NCBI GenBank assembly: GCA_964016885.1
Contig: OZ024759.1
Coordinates: forward strand, 2,617,001 to 2,681,000
DNA: 64,000 bases
Direction: 5' to 3'
Source of the DNA: Eledone cirrhosa
Lineage: Eukaryota > Mollusca > Cephalopoda > Octopoda > Eledonidae
Program-made: the position numbers and the translations under genes
Notes under the pieces: generated by a model
What the model was told of the DNA's origin: nothing
The model's input: the letters and a program-made list of their open reading frames with translations, nothing else
Database searches by the model: none
Shown: in pieces, positions 24,975 to 37,920 of the stretch
Numbering within the stretch: position 1 is the stretch's first letter
How the letters are laid out: every line of letters begins with the position of its first letter

Positions 24975-25844
24975 GAAGAGCTTAAAGTTCTGTTTCACCC
25001 ATGTTTCTTCCCACTCACTAGTTGAGGTAACAAAGAGGTTAAAGTTCTGTTTCACCCATGTTTCTCCCTCCTCACTAGTTGAGGTAATAAAGAGGTTAAA
25101 GTTCTGTTTCACCCATGTTTCTCCCTCCTTACTAGTTGAGGTAACAAAGAGGTGAAAGTTCTGTTTCACCCATGTTTCTACCTCCTCACTAGTTGAGGTA
25201 ACAAAGAGGTTAAAGTTCTGTTTCACCCATGTTTCTCCCTCCTCACTAGTTGAGGTAACAAAGAGGTTAAAGTTCTGTTTCCCCCATGTTTCTACCTCCT
25301 CACTATTTGAGGTAACAAAGAGGTTGAAGTTCTGTTTCACCCATGTTTCTCCCTCCTCACTAGTTGAAGTAACAAAGAGGTTAAAGTTCTGTTTCACCCA
25401 TGTTTCTCCCTCCTTACTAGTTGAGGTAACAAAGAGGTTAAAGTTCTGTTTCACCCATGTTTCTCCCTCCTCACTAGTTGAGGTAACAAACACGTTAAAG
25501 TTCTGTTTCACCCATGTTTCTCCCCCCTCACTAGTTGAGGTAACAAAGAGGTTAAAGTTCTGTTTAACCCATGTTTGTCCCCCCTCATTAGTTGAGGTAA
25601 CAAAGAGGTTAAAGTTCTGTTTCACCCATGTTTCTCCCTCCTCTCTAGTGGAGGTAACAAAGAGGTTGAAGTTCTGTTTCACCCATGTTTCTCCTTTCTT
25701 ACTAGTTGAGGTAACAAAGAGGTTAAAGTTCTGTTTCACCCATGTTTCTCCCTCCTCACTAGTTGAGGTAACAAAGAGGTTAAAGTTCTGTTTCACCCAT
25801 GTTTCTACCTTCTCACTATTTGAAGTTACAAAGAGGTTAAAGTT

Positions 25845-26930
25845 CTGTTTCACCCATGTTTCTACTTTCTCACTATTTGAGGTTAGAAAGAGGTTAAAGT
25901 TCTATTTCACCCATGTTTCTACCTCCTCACAGGTTGAGGTAACAAAGAGGTTAAAGTTCTGTTTCCCCCATGTTTTTACCTCCTCACTATTTGAGGTAAC
26001 GAAGAGCTTAAAGTTCTGTTTCACCCATGTTTCTCCCCCTCACTACTTGAGGTAACAAAGAGGTTAAAGTTCAGTTTCACCCATGTTTCTCCCTCCTCAC
26101 TAGTTGAGGTAACAAAGACGTTAAAGTTCTGTTTCACCCATGTTTCTACCTCCTCACTATTTGAGGTAACAAAGAGGTTAAAGTTCTGTTTCACCCATGT
26201 TTTTCCCCCCTCACTAGTTGAGGTAACAAAGAGGTTAAAGTTCTGTTTCACCCATGTTTCTCCCCCCTCACTAGTTGAGGTAACAAAGAGGTTAAAGTTC
26301 TGTTTCACCCATGTTTCTCCCTCCTCACTAGTTGAGGTAACAAAAAGGTTAAAGTTCTGTTTCACCCATGTTTCTCCCTCCTCACTAGTTGAGGTAACAA
26401 ATAGGTTAAAGTTCTGTTTCACCCATGTTTCTCCCCCCTCATTAGTTGAGGTAACAAAGAGGTTAAAGTTCTGTTTCACGCATGTTTCTCCCTCCTCTCT
26501 AGTGGAGGTAACAAAGAGGTTGAAGTTCTGTTTCACCCATGTTTCTCCTTTCTTACTAGTTGAGGTAACAAAGAGGTTAAAGTTCTGTTTCACCCATGTT
26601 TCTCCCTCCTCACTAGTTGAGGTAACAAAGACGTTAAAGTTCTGTTTCACCCATGTTTCTCCCCCCTCACTAGTTGAGGTAACAAAGAGGTTAAAGTTCT
26701 GTTTGACCCATGTTTTTACCTTCTCACTATTTGAAGTTACAAAGAGGTTAAAGTTCTGTTTCACCCATGTTTCTCCCTCTTCACTAATTGAGGTAACAAA
26801 GAGGTTAAAGTTCTGTTTCACCCATGTTCCTCCCTCCTCACTAGTTGAGGTAACAAAGAGGTTAAAGTTCTGTTTCACCCATGTTTCTCCCTCCTCACTA
26901 GTTGAGGTAACAAAGAGGTTAAAATTCTGT
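25845..26930. repeat. Third, diverged relative of the 969-bp series
   Basis: The order of marker units matches 22085-23160 with an offset of 3,760 bp, changing to 3,759 where the gttcatgtttc insertion is absent. It lacks the gttctgattc and gttaatgttctatttc variants of the tandem pair. This suggests that those variants arose, or were fixed, in the pair's ancestor only. It includes the ctactttctcac, cctcacaggttgagg, gtttccccc and ggtaacgaagagc units upstream. Confidence 0.7.
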
Positions 26931-27046
26931 TTCACCCATGTTTCTACCTCCTCACTAGTTGAGGTAACAAAGAGGTTAAAATTCTGTTTCACCCATGTTT
27001 CTCCCTCCTCACTCGTTGGGGTAACAAAGAGGTTAAAGTTCTGTTT

Positions 27047-27707
27047 CACACAGCTTTCTACCTCCTCACTATTTGAGGTAACAAAGAGGTTAAAGTTCTG
27101 TTTCACCCATGTTTCTACCTCCTGACAACTGAGGTAACAAAGAGGTTAAAGTTCTGTTTCACCCATGTTTCTACCTCCTCACTAGTTGAGGTAACAAAGA
27201 GGTTAAAGTTCTGTTTCACCCATGTTTCTCCCTCCTCACTAGTTGAGGTAACAAAGAGGTTTAAGTTCTGTTTCACCCATGTTTCTCTCTCCTGACTACT
27301 TGAGTTAACAAAGAGGTTAATGTTCTGTTTCACCCATGTTTCTACCACCTCACTAGTTGAGGTAACAAAGAGATTAAAGTTCTGTTTCACCCATGTTTCT
27401 ACCTCCTCACTAGGTGAGGTAACAAAGAGGTTAAAGTTCTGTTTCACCCATGTTTCTACTTTCTCACTATTTGAGGTTAGAAAGAGGTTAAAGTTCAGTT
27501 TCACCCATGTTTCTCCCTCCTCACTAGTTGAGGTAACAAAGAGGTTAAAGTTCTGTTTCACCCATGTTTCTACCTCCTGACAACTGAGGCAACAAAGAGG
27601 TTAAAGTTCTATTTCACCCATGTTTCTACCTCCTCACAGGTTGAGGTAACAAAGAGGTTAAAGTTCTGTTTCCCCCATGTTTCTACCTCCTCACTATTTG
27701 AGGTAAC
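27047..27707. repeat. 661-bp block with 8-monomer cassette, second copy
   Basis: This copy lies 2,733 bp to the right of 24314-24974 and has the same marker order. Immediately before it, one 57-bp unit present at 24241-24313 is missing. The cassette recurs in full or in part near 28.7, 29.0, 30.2, 32.1, 34.0, 35.9, 37.7 and 40.0 kb, for about ten occurrences in domain II. Confidence 0.8.
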
Positions 27708-27960
27708 AAAGAGGTTAAAGTTCTGTTTCACCCATGTTTCTCCCTCCTCTCTAGTGGAGGTAACAAAGAGGTTGAAGTTCTGTTTCACCCATGTTTCTCC
27801 TTTCTTACTTTTTGAGGTAACAAAGAGGTTAAAGTTCTGTTTCACCCATGTTTCTCCCTCCTCACTAGTTGAGGTAACAAAGACGTTAAAGTTCTGTTTC
27901 ACCCATGTTTCTCCCCCCTCACTAGTTGAGGTAACAAAGAGGTTAAAGTTCTGTTTCACC

Positions 27961-28040
27961 CATGTTATACCTCCTCACTAGTTGAGGTAACAAAGAGGTT
28001 AAACTTCTGTTTAACCCACGTTTCTACCTTCCTCACTAGT
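27961..28040. repeat. Domain I-type segment inside domain II
   Basis: The run catgttatacc, then gttaaacttctg, then gtttaacccacg, then ctaccttcctcac is otherwise found only in domain I, for example near 13.50-13.58 and 15.38-15.45 kb. Here it sits inside domain II, between a cccccctcac unit and a gacgttaaag unit. It shares both the 1-bp deletion and the 1-bp insertion of the domain I version, so independent origin is unlikely. Transfer by gene conversion or unequal exchange between the domains is inferred. Confidence 0.75.
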
Positions 28041-28699
28041 TGAGGTAACAAAGACGTTAAAGTTCTGTTTCACCCATGTTTCTCCCCCCTCACTAGTTGA
28101 GGTAACAAAGAGGTTAAAGTTCTGTTTCACCCATGTTTCTACCTTCTCTCTATTTGAAGTTACAAAGAGGTTAAAGTTCTGTTTCACCCACGTTTCTCCA
28201 TCTTCACTAATTGAGGTAACAAAGAGGTTACATTTCTGTTTCACCCATGTTCCTCCCTCCTCACTAGTGAGGTAACAAAGAGGTTAAAGTTCTGTTTCAC
28301 CCATGTTTCTCCCTCCTCACTAGTTGAAGTAACAAAGAGGTTAAAATTCTGTTTCACCCATGTTTCTACCTCCTCACTTGTTGAGGTAACAAAGAGGTTA
28401 AAATTCTGTTTCATCCATGTTTCTCCCTCCTCACTCGTTGGGGTAACAAAGAGGTTAAAGTTCTGTTTCACCCATGTTCTCCCTCCTCACTAGTTGAGGT
28501 AAAAAAGAGGTTAAAGTTCTGTTTCACACAGCTTTCTACCTCCTCACTATTTGAGGTAACAAAGAGGTTAAAGTTCTGTTTCACCCATGTTTCTACCTCC
28601 TGACAACTGAGGTAACAAAGAGGTTAAAGTTCTGTTTCACCCATGTTTCTACCTCCTCACTAGTTGAGGTAACAAAGAGGTTAAATTTCTGTTTCACCC

Positions 28700-29269
28700 A
28701 TGTTTCTCCCTCCTCCCTAGTTGAGGTAACAAAGAGGTTTAAGTTCTGTTTCACCCATGTTTCTCCCTCCTGACTACTTGAGTTAACAAAGAGGTTAATG
28801 TTCTGTTTCACCCATGTTTCTACCACCTCACTAGTTGAGGTAACAAAGAGGTTAAAGTTCTGTTTCACCCATGTTTCTACCTCCTCACTAGGTGAGGTAA
28901 CAAAGAGGTTAAAGTTCTGTTTCACCCATGTTTCTACTTTCTCACTATTTGAGGTTAGAAAGAGGTTAAAGTTCAGTTTCACCCATGTTTCTCCCTCCTC
29001 CCTAGTTGAGGTAACAAAGAGGTTTAAGTTCTGTTTCACCCATGTTTCTCCCTCCTGACTACTTGAGTTAACAAAGAGGTTAATGTTCTGTTTCACCCAT
29101 GTTTCTACCACCTCACTAGTTGAGGTAACAAAGAGGTTAAAGTTCTGTTTCACCCATGTTTCTACCTCCTCACTAGGTGAGGTAACAAAGAGGTTAAAGT
29201 TCTGTTTCACCCATGTTTCTCCCTCCTCACTAGTTGAGGTGACAAAAAGGTTAAAGTTCTGTTTCACCC
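28700..29269. repeat. 285-bp (5-mer) tandem duplication
   Basis: Five consecutive units starting at tcctccctag (28711) are repeated from tcctccctag (28996), an offset of exactly 285 bp. The duplicated series holds the cctcctgactacttgagttaac, gttaatgttctg, taccacctcac and cactaggtgagg units. It gives this copy of the cassette two partial versions and explains why the minus-strand open frame is long here (28593-30098). Confidence 0.82.
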
Positions 29270-30209
29270 ATGTTTCTCCCTCCTCACTAGTTGAGGTAAC
29301 AAAGAGGTTAAAGTTCTGTTTCACCCATATTTCTCCCCCCTCATTAGTTGAGGTAACAAAGAGGTTAAAGTTCTGTTTCACCCATGTTTCTCCCTCCTCT
29401 CTAGTGGAGGTAACAAAGAGGTTGAAGTTCTGTTTCACCCATGTTTCTCCTTTCTTACTAGTTGAGGTAACAAAGAGGTTAAAGTTCTGTTTCACCCATG
29501 TTTCTCCCTCCTCACTAGTTGAGGTAACAAAGACGTTAAAGTTCTGTTTCACCCATGTTTCTCCCCCCTCACTAGTTGAGGTAACAAAGAGGTTAAAGTT
29601 CTGTTTCACCCATTTTTCTACCTTCTCACTATTTGAAGTTACAAAGAGGTTAAAGTTCTGTTTCACCCATGTTTCTCCCTCTTCACTAATTGAGCTAACA
29701 AAGAGGTTAAAGTTCTGTTTTACCCATGTTCCTCCCTCCTCACTAGTTGAGATAACAAAGAGGTTAAAGTTCTGTTTCACCCATGTTTCTCCCTCCTCAC
29801 TAGTTGAGGTAACAAAGAGGTTAAAATTCTGTTTCACCCATGTTTCTACCTCCTCACTAGTTGAGGTAACAAAGAGGTTAAAATTCTGTTTCACCCATGT
29901 TTCTCCCTCCTCACTCGTTGGGGTAACAAAGTGGTTAAAGTTCTGTTTCACCCATGTTTCTCCCTCCTCACTAGTTGAGGTAACAAAGAGGTTAAAGTTC
30001 TGTTTCACACAGCTTTCTACCTCCTCACTATTTGAGGTAACAAAGAGGTTAAATTCTGTTTCACCCATGTTTCTACCTCCTGACAACTGAGGTAACAAAG
30101 AGGTTAAAGTTCTGTTTCACCCATGTTTCTACCTCCTCACTAGTTGAGGTAACAAAGAGGTTAAAGTTCTGTTTCACCCATGTTTCTCCCTCCTCCCTAG
30201 TTGAGGTAA

Positions 30210-32086
30210 CAAAGAGGTTTAAGTTCTGTTTCACCCATGTTTCTCCCTCCTGACTACTTGAGTTAACAAAGAGGTTAATGTTCTGTTTCACCCATGTTTC
30301 TACCACCTCACTAGTTGAGGTAACAAAGAGGTTAAAGTTCTGTTTCACCCATGTTTCTACCTCCTCACTAGGTGAGGTAACAAAGAGGTTAAAGTTCTGT
30401 TTCACCCATGTTTCTACTTTCTCACTATTTGAGGTTAGAAAGAGGTTAAAGTTCAGTTTCACCCATGTTTCTCCCTCCTCACTAGTTGAGGTAACAAAGA
30501 GGTTAAAGTTCTGTTTCACCCATGTTTCTACCTCCTGACAACTGAGGGAACAAAGAGGTTAAAGTTCTATTTCACCTATGTTTCTACCTCCTCACAGGTT
30601 GAGGTAACAAAGAGACTAAAGTTCTGTTTCCCCCATGTTTCTACCTCCTCACTATTTGAGGTAACGAAGAGCTTAAAGTTCTGTTTCACCCATGTTTCTC
30701 CCCCTCACTACTTGAGGTAACAAAGAGGTTAAAGTTCTGTTTCACCCATGTTTCTCCCTCCTCGCTAGTTGAGGTAACAAAGAGGTTAAAGTTCTGTTTC
30801 ACCCATGTTTCTCCCCCCTCACTAGTTGAGGTAACAAAGAGGTTAAAGTTCTGTTTCACCCATGTTTCTCCCTCCTCACTAGTTGAGGTGACAAAAAGGT
30901 TAAAGTTCTGTTTCACCCATGTTTCTCCCTCCTCACTAGTTGAGGTAACAAAGAGGTTAAAGTTCTGTTTCACCCATATTTCTCCCCCCTCATTAGTTGA
31001 GGTAACAAAGAGGTTAAAGTTCTGTTTCACCCATGTTTCTCCCTCCTCTCTAGTGGAGGTAACAAAGAGGTTGAAGTTCTGTTTCACCCATGTTTCTCCT
31101 TTCTTACTAGTTGAGGTAACAAAGAGGTTAAAGTTCTGTTTCACCCATGTTTCTCCCTCCTCACTAGTTGAGGTAACAAAGACGTTAAAGTTCTGTTTCA
31201 CCCATGTTTCTCCCCCCTCACTAGTAGAGGTAACAAAGAGGTTAAAGTTCTGTTTCACCCATTTTTCTACCTTCTCACTATTTGAAGTTACAAAGAGGTT
31301 AAAGTTCTGTTTCACCCATGTTTCTCCATCTTCACTAATTGAGGTAACAAAGAGGTTAAAGTTCTGTTTCACCCATGTTCCTCCCTCCTCACTAGTTGAG
31401 GTAACAAAGAGGTTAAAGTTCTGTTTCACCCATGTTTCCCCCTCCTCACTAGTTGAGGTAACAAAGAGGTTAAAATTCTGTTTCACCCATGTTTCTACCT
31501 CTTCACTAGTTGAGGTAACAAAGAGGTTAAAATTCTGTTTCACCCATGTTTCTCCCTCCTCACTCGTTGGGGTAACAAAGTGGTTAAAGTTCTGTTTCAC
31601 CCATGTTTCTCCCTCCTCACTAGTTGAGGTAAAAAAGAGGTTAAAGTTCTGTTTCACACAGCTTTCTACCTCCTCACTATTTGAGGTAACAAAGAGGTTA
31701 AATTCTGTTTCACCCATGTTTCTACCTCCTGACAACTGAGGTAACAAAGAGGTTAAAGTTATGTTTCACCCATGTTTCTACCTCCTCACTAGTTGAGGTA
31801 ACAAAGAGGTTAAAGTTCTGTTTCAACCATGTTTCTCCCTCCTCACTAGTTGAGGTAAAAAAGAGGTTTAAGTTCTGTTTCACCCATGTTTCTCCCGCCT
31901 GACTACTTGAGTTAACAAAGAGGTTAATGTTCTGTTTCACCCATGTTTCTCCCTCCTTACTAGTTGAGGTAACAAAGAGGTGAAAGTTCTGTTTCACCCA
32001 TGTTTCTACCTCCTCACTAGTTGAGGTAAAAAAGAGGTTAAAGTTCTGTTTCACCCATGTTTCTCCCTCCTCACAAGTTCAGGTAA
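30210..32086. repeat. 1,877-bp higher-order unit, copy 1
   Basis: This 33-monomer block (33 x 57 less 4 bp) is followed without gap by a second copy at 32087-33963 and a 297-bp partial third copy at 33964-34260. It equals the 1,649-bp 29-mer plus four extra units (228 bp) around 31.8-32.1 kb. Differences from copy 2 include gagggaac against gaggcaac (30546), cacctatg against cacccatg, agactaaag against aggttaaag, and cccgcctgac against ccctcctgac. Identity is about 99%, so this pair is older than the 5,148-bp pair. Confidence 0.85.
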
Positions 32087-33963
32087 CAAAGAGGTTTAAG
32101 TTCTGTTTCACCCATGTTTCTCCCTCCTGACTACTTGAGTTAACAAAGAGGTTAATGTTCTGTTTCACCCATGTTTCTACCACCTCACTAGTTGAGGTAA
32201 CAAAGAGATTAAAGTTCTGTTTCACCCATGTTTCTACCTCCTCACTAGGTGAGGTAACAAAGAGGTTAAAGTTCTGTTTCACCCATGTTTCTACTTTCTC
32301 ACTATTTGAGGTTAGAAAGAGGTTAAAGTTCAGTTTCACCCATGTTTCTCCCTCCTCACTAGTTGAGGTAACAAACAGGTTAAAGTTCTGTTTCACCCAT
32401 GTTTCTACCTCCTGACAACTGAGGCAACAAAGAGGTTAAAGTTCTATTTCACCCATGTTTCTACCTCCTCACAGGTTGAGGTAACAAAGAGGTTAAAGTT
32501 CTGTTTCCCCCATGTTTCTACCTCCTCACTATTTGAGGTAACGAAGAGCTTAAAGTTCTGTTTCACCCATGTTTCTCCCCCTCACTACTTGAGGTAACAA
32601 AGAGGTTAAAGTTCTGTTTCACCCATGTTTCTCCCTCCTCGCTAGTTGAGGTAACAAAGAGGTTAAAGTTCTGTTTCACCCATGTTTCTCCCCCCTCACT
32701 AGTTGAGGTAACAAAGAGGTTAAAGTTCTGTTTCACCCATGTTTCTCCCTCCTCACTAGTTGAGGTGACAAAAAGGTTAAAGTTCTGTTTCACCCATGTT
32801 TCTCCCTCCTCACTAGTTGAGGTAACAAAGAGGTTAAAGTTCTGTTTCACCCATATTTCTCCCCCCTCATTAGTTGAGGTAACAAAGAGGTTAAAGTTCT
32901 GTTTCACCCATGTTTCTCCCTCCTCTCTAGTGGAGGTAACAAAGAGGTTGAAGTTCTGTTTCACCCATGTTTCTCCTTTCTTACTAGTTGAGGTAACAAA
33001 GAGGTTAAAGTTCTGTTTCACCCATGTTTCTCCCTCCTCACTAGTTGAGGTAACAAAGACGTTAAAGTTCTGTTTCACCCATGTTTCTCCCCCCTCACTA
33101 GTAGAGGTAACAAAGAGGTTAAAGTTCTGTTTCACCCATTTTTCTACCTTCTCACTATTTGAAGTTACAAAGAGGTTAAAGTTCTGTTTCACCCATGTTT
33201 CTCCATCTTCACTAATTGAGGTAACAAAGAGGTTAAAGTTCTGTTTCACCCATGTTCCTCCCTCCTCACTAGTTGAGGTAACAAAGAGGTTAAAGTTCTG
33301 TTTCACCCATGTTTCTCCCTCCTCACTAGTTGAGGTAACAAAGAGGTTAAAATTCTGTTTCACCCATGTTTCTACCTCCTCACTAGTTGAGGTAACAAAG
33401 AGGTTAAAATTCTGTTTCACCCATGTTTCTCCCTCCTCACTCGTTGGGGTAACAAAGTGGTTAAAGTTCTGTTTCACCCATGTTTCTCCCTCCTCACTAG
33501 TTGAGGTAACAAAGAGGTTAAAGTTCTGTTTCACACAGCTTTCTACCTCCTCACTATTTGAGGTAACAAAGAGGTTAAATTCTGTTTCACCCATGTTTCT
33601 ACCTCCTGACAACTGAGGTAACAAAGAGGTTAAAGTTATGTTTCACCCATGTTTCTACCTCCTCACTAGTTGAGGTAACAAAGAGGTTAAAGTTCTGTTT
33701 CAACCATGTTTCTCCCTCCTCACTAGTTGAGGTAAAAAAGAGGTTTAAGTTCTGTTTCACCCATGTTTCTCCCTCCTGACTACTTGAGTTAACAAAGAGG
33801 TTAATGTTCTGTTTCACCCATGTTTCTCCCTCCTTACTAGTTGAGGTAACAAAGAGGTGAAAGTTCTGTTTCACCCATGTTTCTACCTCCTCACTAGTTG
33901 AGGTAAAAAAGAGGTTAAAGTTCTGTTTCACCCATGTTTCTCCCTCCTCACAAGTTCAGGTAA
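32087..33963. repeat. 1,877-bp higher-order unit, copy 2
   Basis: This block is in tandem with copy 1. It shares the gttaaattctg 1-bp deletion (about 31700 and 33577), the gacaactgagg units at 32414 and 33608, and the cacacagc unit at 33532. Its first units have a cacaagttcagg variant that reappears at the start of the partial third copy at about 33950, which fixes the phase of the duplication. Confidence 0.85.
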
Positions 33964-34260
33964 CAAAGAGGTTTAAGTTCTGTTTCACCCATGTTTCTCC
34001 CTCCTGACTACTTGAGTTAACAAAGAGGTTAATGTTCTGTTTCACCCATGTTTCTACCACCTCACTAGTTGAGGTAACAAAGAGATTAGAGTTCTGTTTC
34101 ACCCATGTTTCTACCTCCTCACTAGGTGAGGTAACAAAGAGGTTAAAGTTCTGTTTCACCCATGTTTCTACTTTCTCACTATTTGAGGTTAGAAAGAGGT
34201 TAAAGTTCAGTTTCACCCATGTTTCTCCCTCCTCACTAGTTGAGGTAACAAACAGGTTAA
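33964..34260. repeat. Partial third copy of the 1,877-bp unit
   Basis: About 297 bp matching 32087-32383 at the same 1,877-bp offset, with gagattagag in place of gagattaaag near 34084. It stops where copy 2 continues into a gacaactgagg unit and this copy goes on to gttctatttc with cctcacaggttgagg. Confidence 0.75.
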
Positions 34261-37204
34261 AGTTCTATTTCACCCATGTTTCTACCTCCTCACAGGTTGA
34301 GGTAACAAAGAGGTTAAAGTTCTGTTTCCCCCATGTTTCTACCTCCTCACTATTTGAGGTAACGAAGAGCTTAAAGTTCTGTTTCACCCATGTTTCTCCC
34401 CACTCACTAGTTGAGGTAACAAAGAGGTTAAAGTTCTGTTTCACCCATGTTTCTCCCTCCTCACTAGTTGAGGTAATAAAGAGGTTAAAGTTCTGTTTCA
34501 CCCATGTTTCTCCCTCCTTACTAATTGAGGTAACAAAGAGGTGAAAGTTCTGTTTCACCCATGTTTCTACCTCCTCACTAGTTGAGGTAACAAAGAGGTT
34601 AAAGTTCTGTTTCACCCATGTTTCTCCCTCCTCACTAGTTGAGGTAACAAAGAGGTTAAAGTTCTGTTTCACCCATGTTTCTCCCTCCTTACTAGTTGAG
34701 GTAACAAAGAGGTTAAAGTTCTGTTTCACCCATGTTTCTCCCTCCTCACTAGTTGAGGTAACAAAGACGTTAAAGTTCTGTTTCACCCATGTTTCTCCCC
34801 CCTCACTAGTTGAGGTAACAAAGAGGTTAAAGTTCTGTTTAACCCATGTTTCTCCCCCCTCATTAGTTGAGGTAACAAAGAGGTTAAAGTTCTGTTTCAC
34901 CCATGTTTCTCCCTCCTCTCTAGTGGAGGTAACAAAGAGGTTGAAGTTCTGTTTCACCCATGATTCTCCTTTCTTACTAGTTGAGGTAACAAAGAGGTTA
35001 AAGTTCTGTTTCACCCATGTTTCTCCCTCCTCACTAGTTGAGGTAACAAAGACGTTAAAGTTCTGTTTCACCCATGTTTCTACCTCCTCACTAGGTGAGG
35101 TAACAAAGAGGTTAAACTTCTGTTTCACCCATGTTTCTACTTTCTCACTATTTGAGGTTAGAAAGAGGTTAAAGTTCAGTTTCACCCATGTTTCTCCCTC
35201 CTCACTAGTTGAGGTAACAAAGAGGTTAAAGTTCTGTTTCACCCATGTTTCTACCTCCTCACTATTTGAGGTAACGAAGAGCTTAAAGTTCTGTTTCACC
35301 CATGTTTCTCCACCTCACTACTTGAGGTAACAAAGAGGTTAAAGTTCAGTTTCACCCATGTTTCTCCCTCCTCACTAGTTGAGGTAACAAAGAGGTTGAA
35401 GTTCTGTTTCACCCATGTTTCTCCTTTCTTACTAGTTGAGGTAACAAAGAGGTTAAAGTTCTGTTTCACCCATGTTTCTACCTCCTGACAACTGAGGCAA
35501 CAAAGAGGTTAAAGTTCTATTTCACCCATGTTTGTACCTCCTCACAGGATGAGGTAACACAGAGGTTAAAGTTCTGTTTCCCCCATGTTTCTACCTCCTC
35601 ACTATTTGAGGTAACGAAGAGCTTAAAGTTCTGTTTCACCCATGTTTCTCCCCACTCACTAGTTGAGGTAACAAAGAGGTTAAAGTTCTGTTTCACCCAT
35701 GTTTCTCCCTCCTCACTAGTTGAGGTAACAAAGAGGTTAAAGTTCTGTTTCACCCATGTTTCTCCCTCCTTACTAGTTGAGGTAACAAAGAGGTGAAAGT
35801 TCTGTTTCACCCATGTTTCTACCTCCTCACTAGTTGAGGTAACAAAGAGGTTAAAGTTCTGTTTCACCCATGTTTCTCCCTCCTGACTACTTGAGTTAAC
35901 AAAGAGGTTAATGTTCTGTTTCACCCATGTTTCTACCACCTCACTAGTTGAGGTAACAAAGAGGTTAAAGTTCTGTTTCACCCATGTTTCTACCTCCTCA
36001 CTAGGTGAGGTAACAAAGAGGTTAAAGTTCTGTTTCACCCATGTTTCTACTTTCTCACTATTTGAGGTTAGAAAGAGGTTAAAGTTCAGTTTCACCCATG
36101 TTTCTCCCTCCTCACTTGTTGAGGTAACAAAGAGGTTAAAGTTCTGTTTCACCCATGTTTCTACCTCCTGACAACTGAGGGAACAAAGAGGTTAAAGTTC
36201 TATTTCACCCATGTTTCTACCTCCTCACAGGTTGAGGTAACAAAGAGGTTAAAGTTCTGTTTCCCCCATGTTTCTACCTCCTCACTATTTGAGGTAACGA
36301 AGAGCTTAAAGTTCTGTTTCACCCATGTTTCTCCCCCTCACTACTTGAGGTAACAAAGAGGTTAAAGTTCAGTTTCACCCATGTTTCTCCCTCCTCACTA
36401 GTTGAGGTAACAAAGACGTTAAAGTTCTGTTTCACCCATGTTTCTACCTCCTCACTATTTGAGGTAACAAAGAGGTTAAAGTTCTGTTTCACCCATGTTT
36501 CTCCCTCCTCGCTAGTTGAGGTAACAAAGAGGTTAAAGTTCTGTTTCACCCATGTTTCTCCCCCCTCACTAGTTGAGGTAACAAAGAGGTTAAAGTTCTG
36601 TTTCATCCATGTTTCACCCTCCTCACTAGTTGAGGTAACAAAAAGGTTAAAGTTCTGTTTCACCCATGTTTCTCCCTCCTCACTAGTTGAGGTAACAAAG
36701 ACGTTAAAGTTCTGTTTCACCCATGTTTCTCCCCCCTCACTAGTTGAGGTAACAAAGAGGTTAAAGTTCTGTTTCACCCATGTTTCTCCCCCCTCATTAG
36801 TTGAGGTAACAAAGAGGTTAAAGTTCTGTTTCACCCATGTTTCTCCCTCCTCTCTAGTGGAGGTAACAAAGAGGTTGAAGTTCTGTTTCACCCATGTTTC
36901 TCCTTTCTTACTAGTTGAGGTAACAAAGAGGTTAAAGTTCTGTTTCACCCATGTTTCTCCCTCCTCACTAGTTGAGGTAACAAAGACGTTAAAGTTCTGT
37001 TTCACCCATGTTTCTCCCCCCTCACTAGTTGAGGTAACAAAGAGGTTAAAGTTCTGTTTCACCCTTGTTTCTACCTTCTCACTATTTGAAGTTACAAAGA
37101 GGTTAAAGTTCTGTTTCACCCATGTTTCTCCCTCTTCACTAATTGAGGTAACAAAGAGGTTAAAGTTCTGTTTCACCCATGTTCCTCCCTCCTCACTAGT
37201 TGAG

Positions 37205-37920
37205 GTAACAAAGAGGTTAAAGTTCTGTTTCACCCATGTTTCTCCCTCCTCACTAGTTGAGGTAACAAAGAGGTTAAAATTCGGTTTCACCCATGTTTCT
37301 ACCTCCTCTCTAGTTGAGGTAACAAAGAGGTTAAAATTCTGTTTCACCCATGTTTCTCCCTCCTCACTCGTTGGGGTAACAAAGTGGTTAAAGTTCTGTT
37401 TCACCCATGTTTCTCCCTCCTCACTAGTTGAGGTAACAAAGAGGTTAAAGTTCTGTTTCACACAGCTTTCTACCTCCTCACTATTTGAGGTAACAGAGAG
37501 GTTAAAGTTCTGTTTCACCCATGTTTCTACCTCCTGACAACTGAGGTAACAAAGAGGTTAAAGTTCTGTTTCACCCATGTTTCTACCTCCTCACTAGTTG
37601 AGGTAACAAAGAGGTTAAAGTTCTGTTTCAACCATGTTTCTCCCTCCTCACTAGTTGAGGTAACAAAGAGGTTTAAGTTCTGTTTCACCCATGTTTCTCC
37701 CTCCTGACTACTTGAGTTAACAAAGAGGTTAATGTTCTGTTTCACCCATGTTTCTACCACCTCACTAGTTGAGGTAACAAAGAGGTTAAAGTTCTGTTTC
37801 ACCCATGTTTCTACCTCCTCACTAGGTGAGGTAACAAAGAGGTTAAAGTTCTGTTTCACCCATGTTTCTACTTTCTCACTATTGAGGTTAGAAAGAGGTT
37901 AAAGTTCAGTTTCACCCATG
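37205..37920. repeat. 716-bp block, copy 1 (offset 2,328 bp)
   Basis: The order is gttaaaattcggtttc, cctcctctctag, cactcgttgggg with aaagtggtt, cacacagc, ggtaacagagagg, gacaactgagg, ctgactacttgagttaac, taccacctcac, cactaggtgagg, and ctttctcactattgagg with a 1-bp deletion. The same series is at 39533-40248. Very few differences were seen, for example ttcggtttc against ttctgtttc. Confidence 0.78.

Noticed and set aside
28593..30098. Minus-strand open frame of 501 codons, overlapped by a plus-strand frame of 335 codons (29083-30090)
   Set aside because: Both frames are products of the 57-bp period and of the 285-bp duplication that happens to keep phase. Two fully overlapping long frames on opposite strands with repeat peptides point to non-coding satellite.
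36319..37518. Minus-strand open frame of 399 codons
   Set aside because: It is the same repeat peptide with no unique N- or C-terminal sequence, no ATG in consensus position (it would need a GTG start), and it is interrupted in the related blocks at 30.7 and 32.6 kb.
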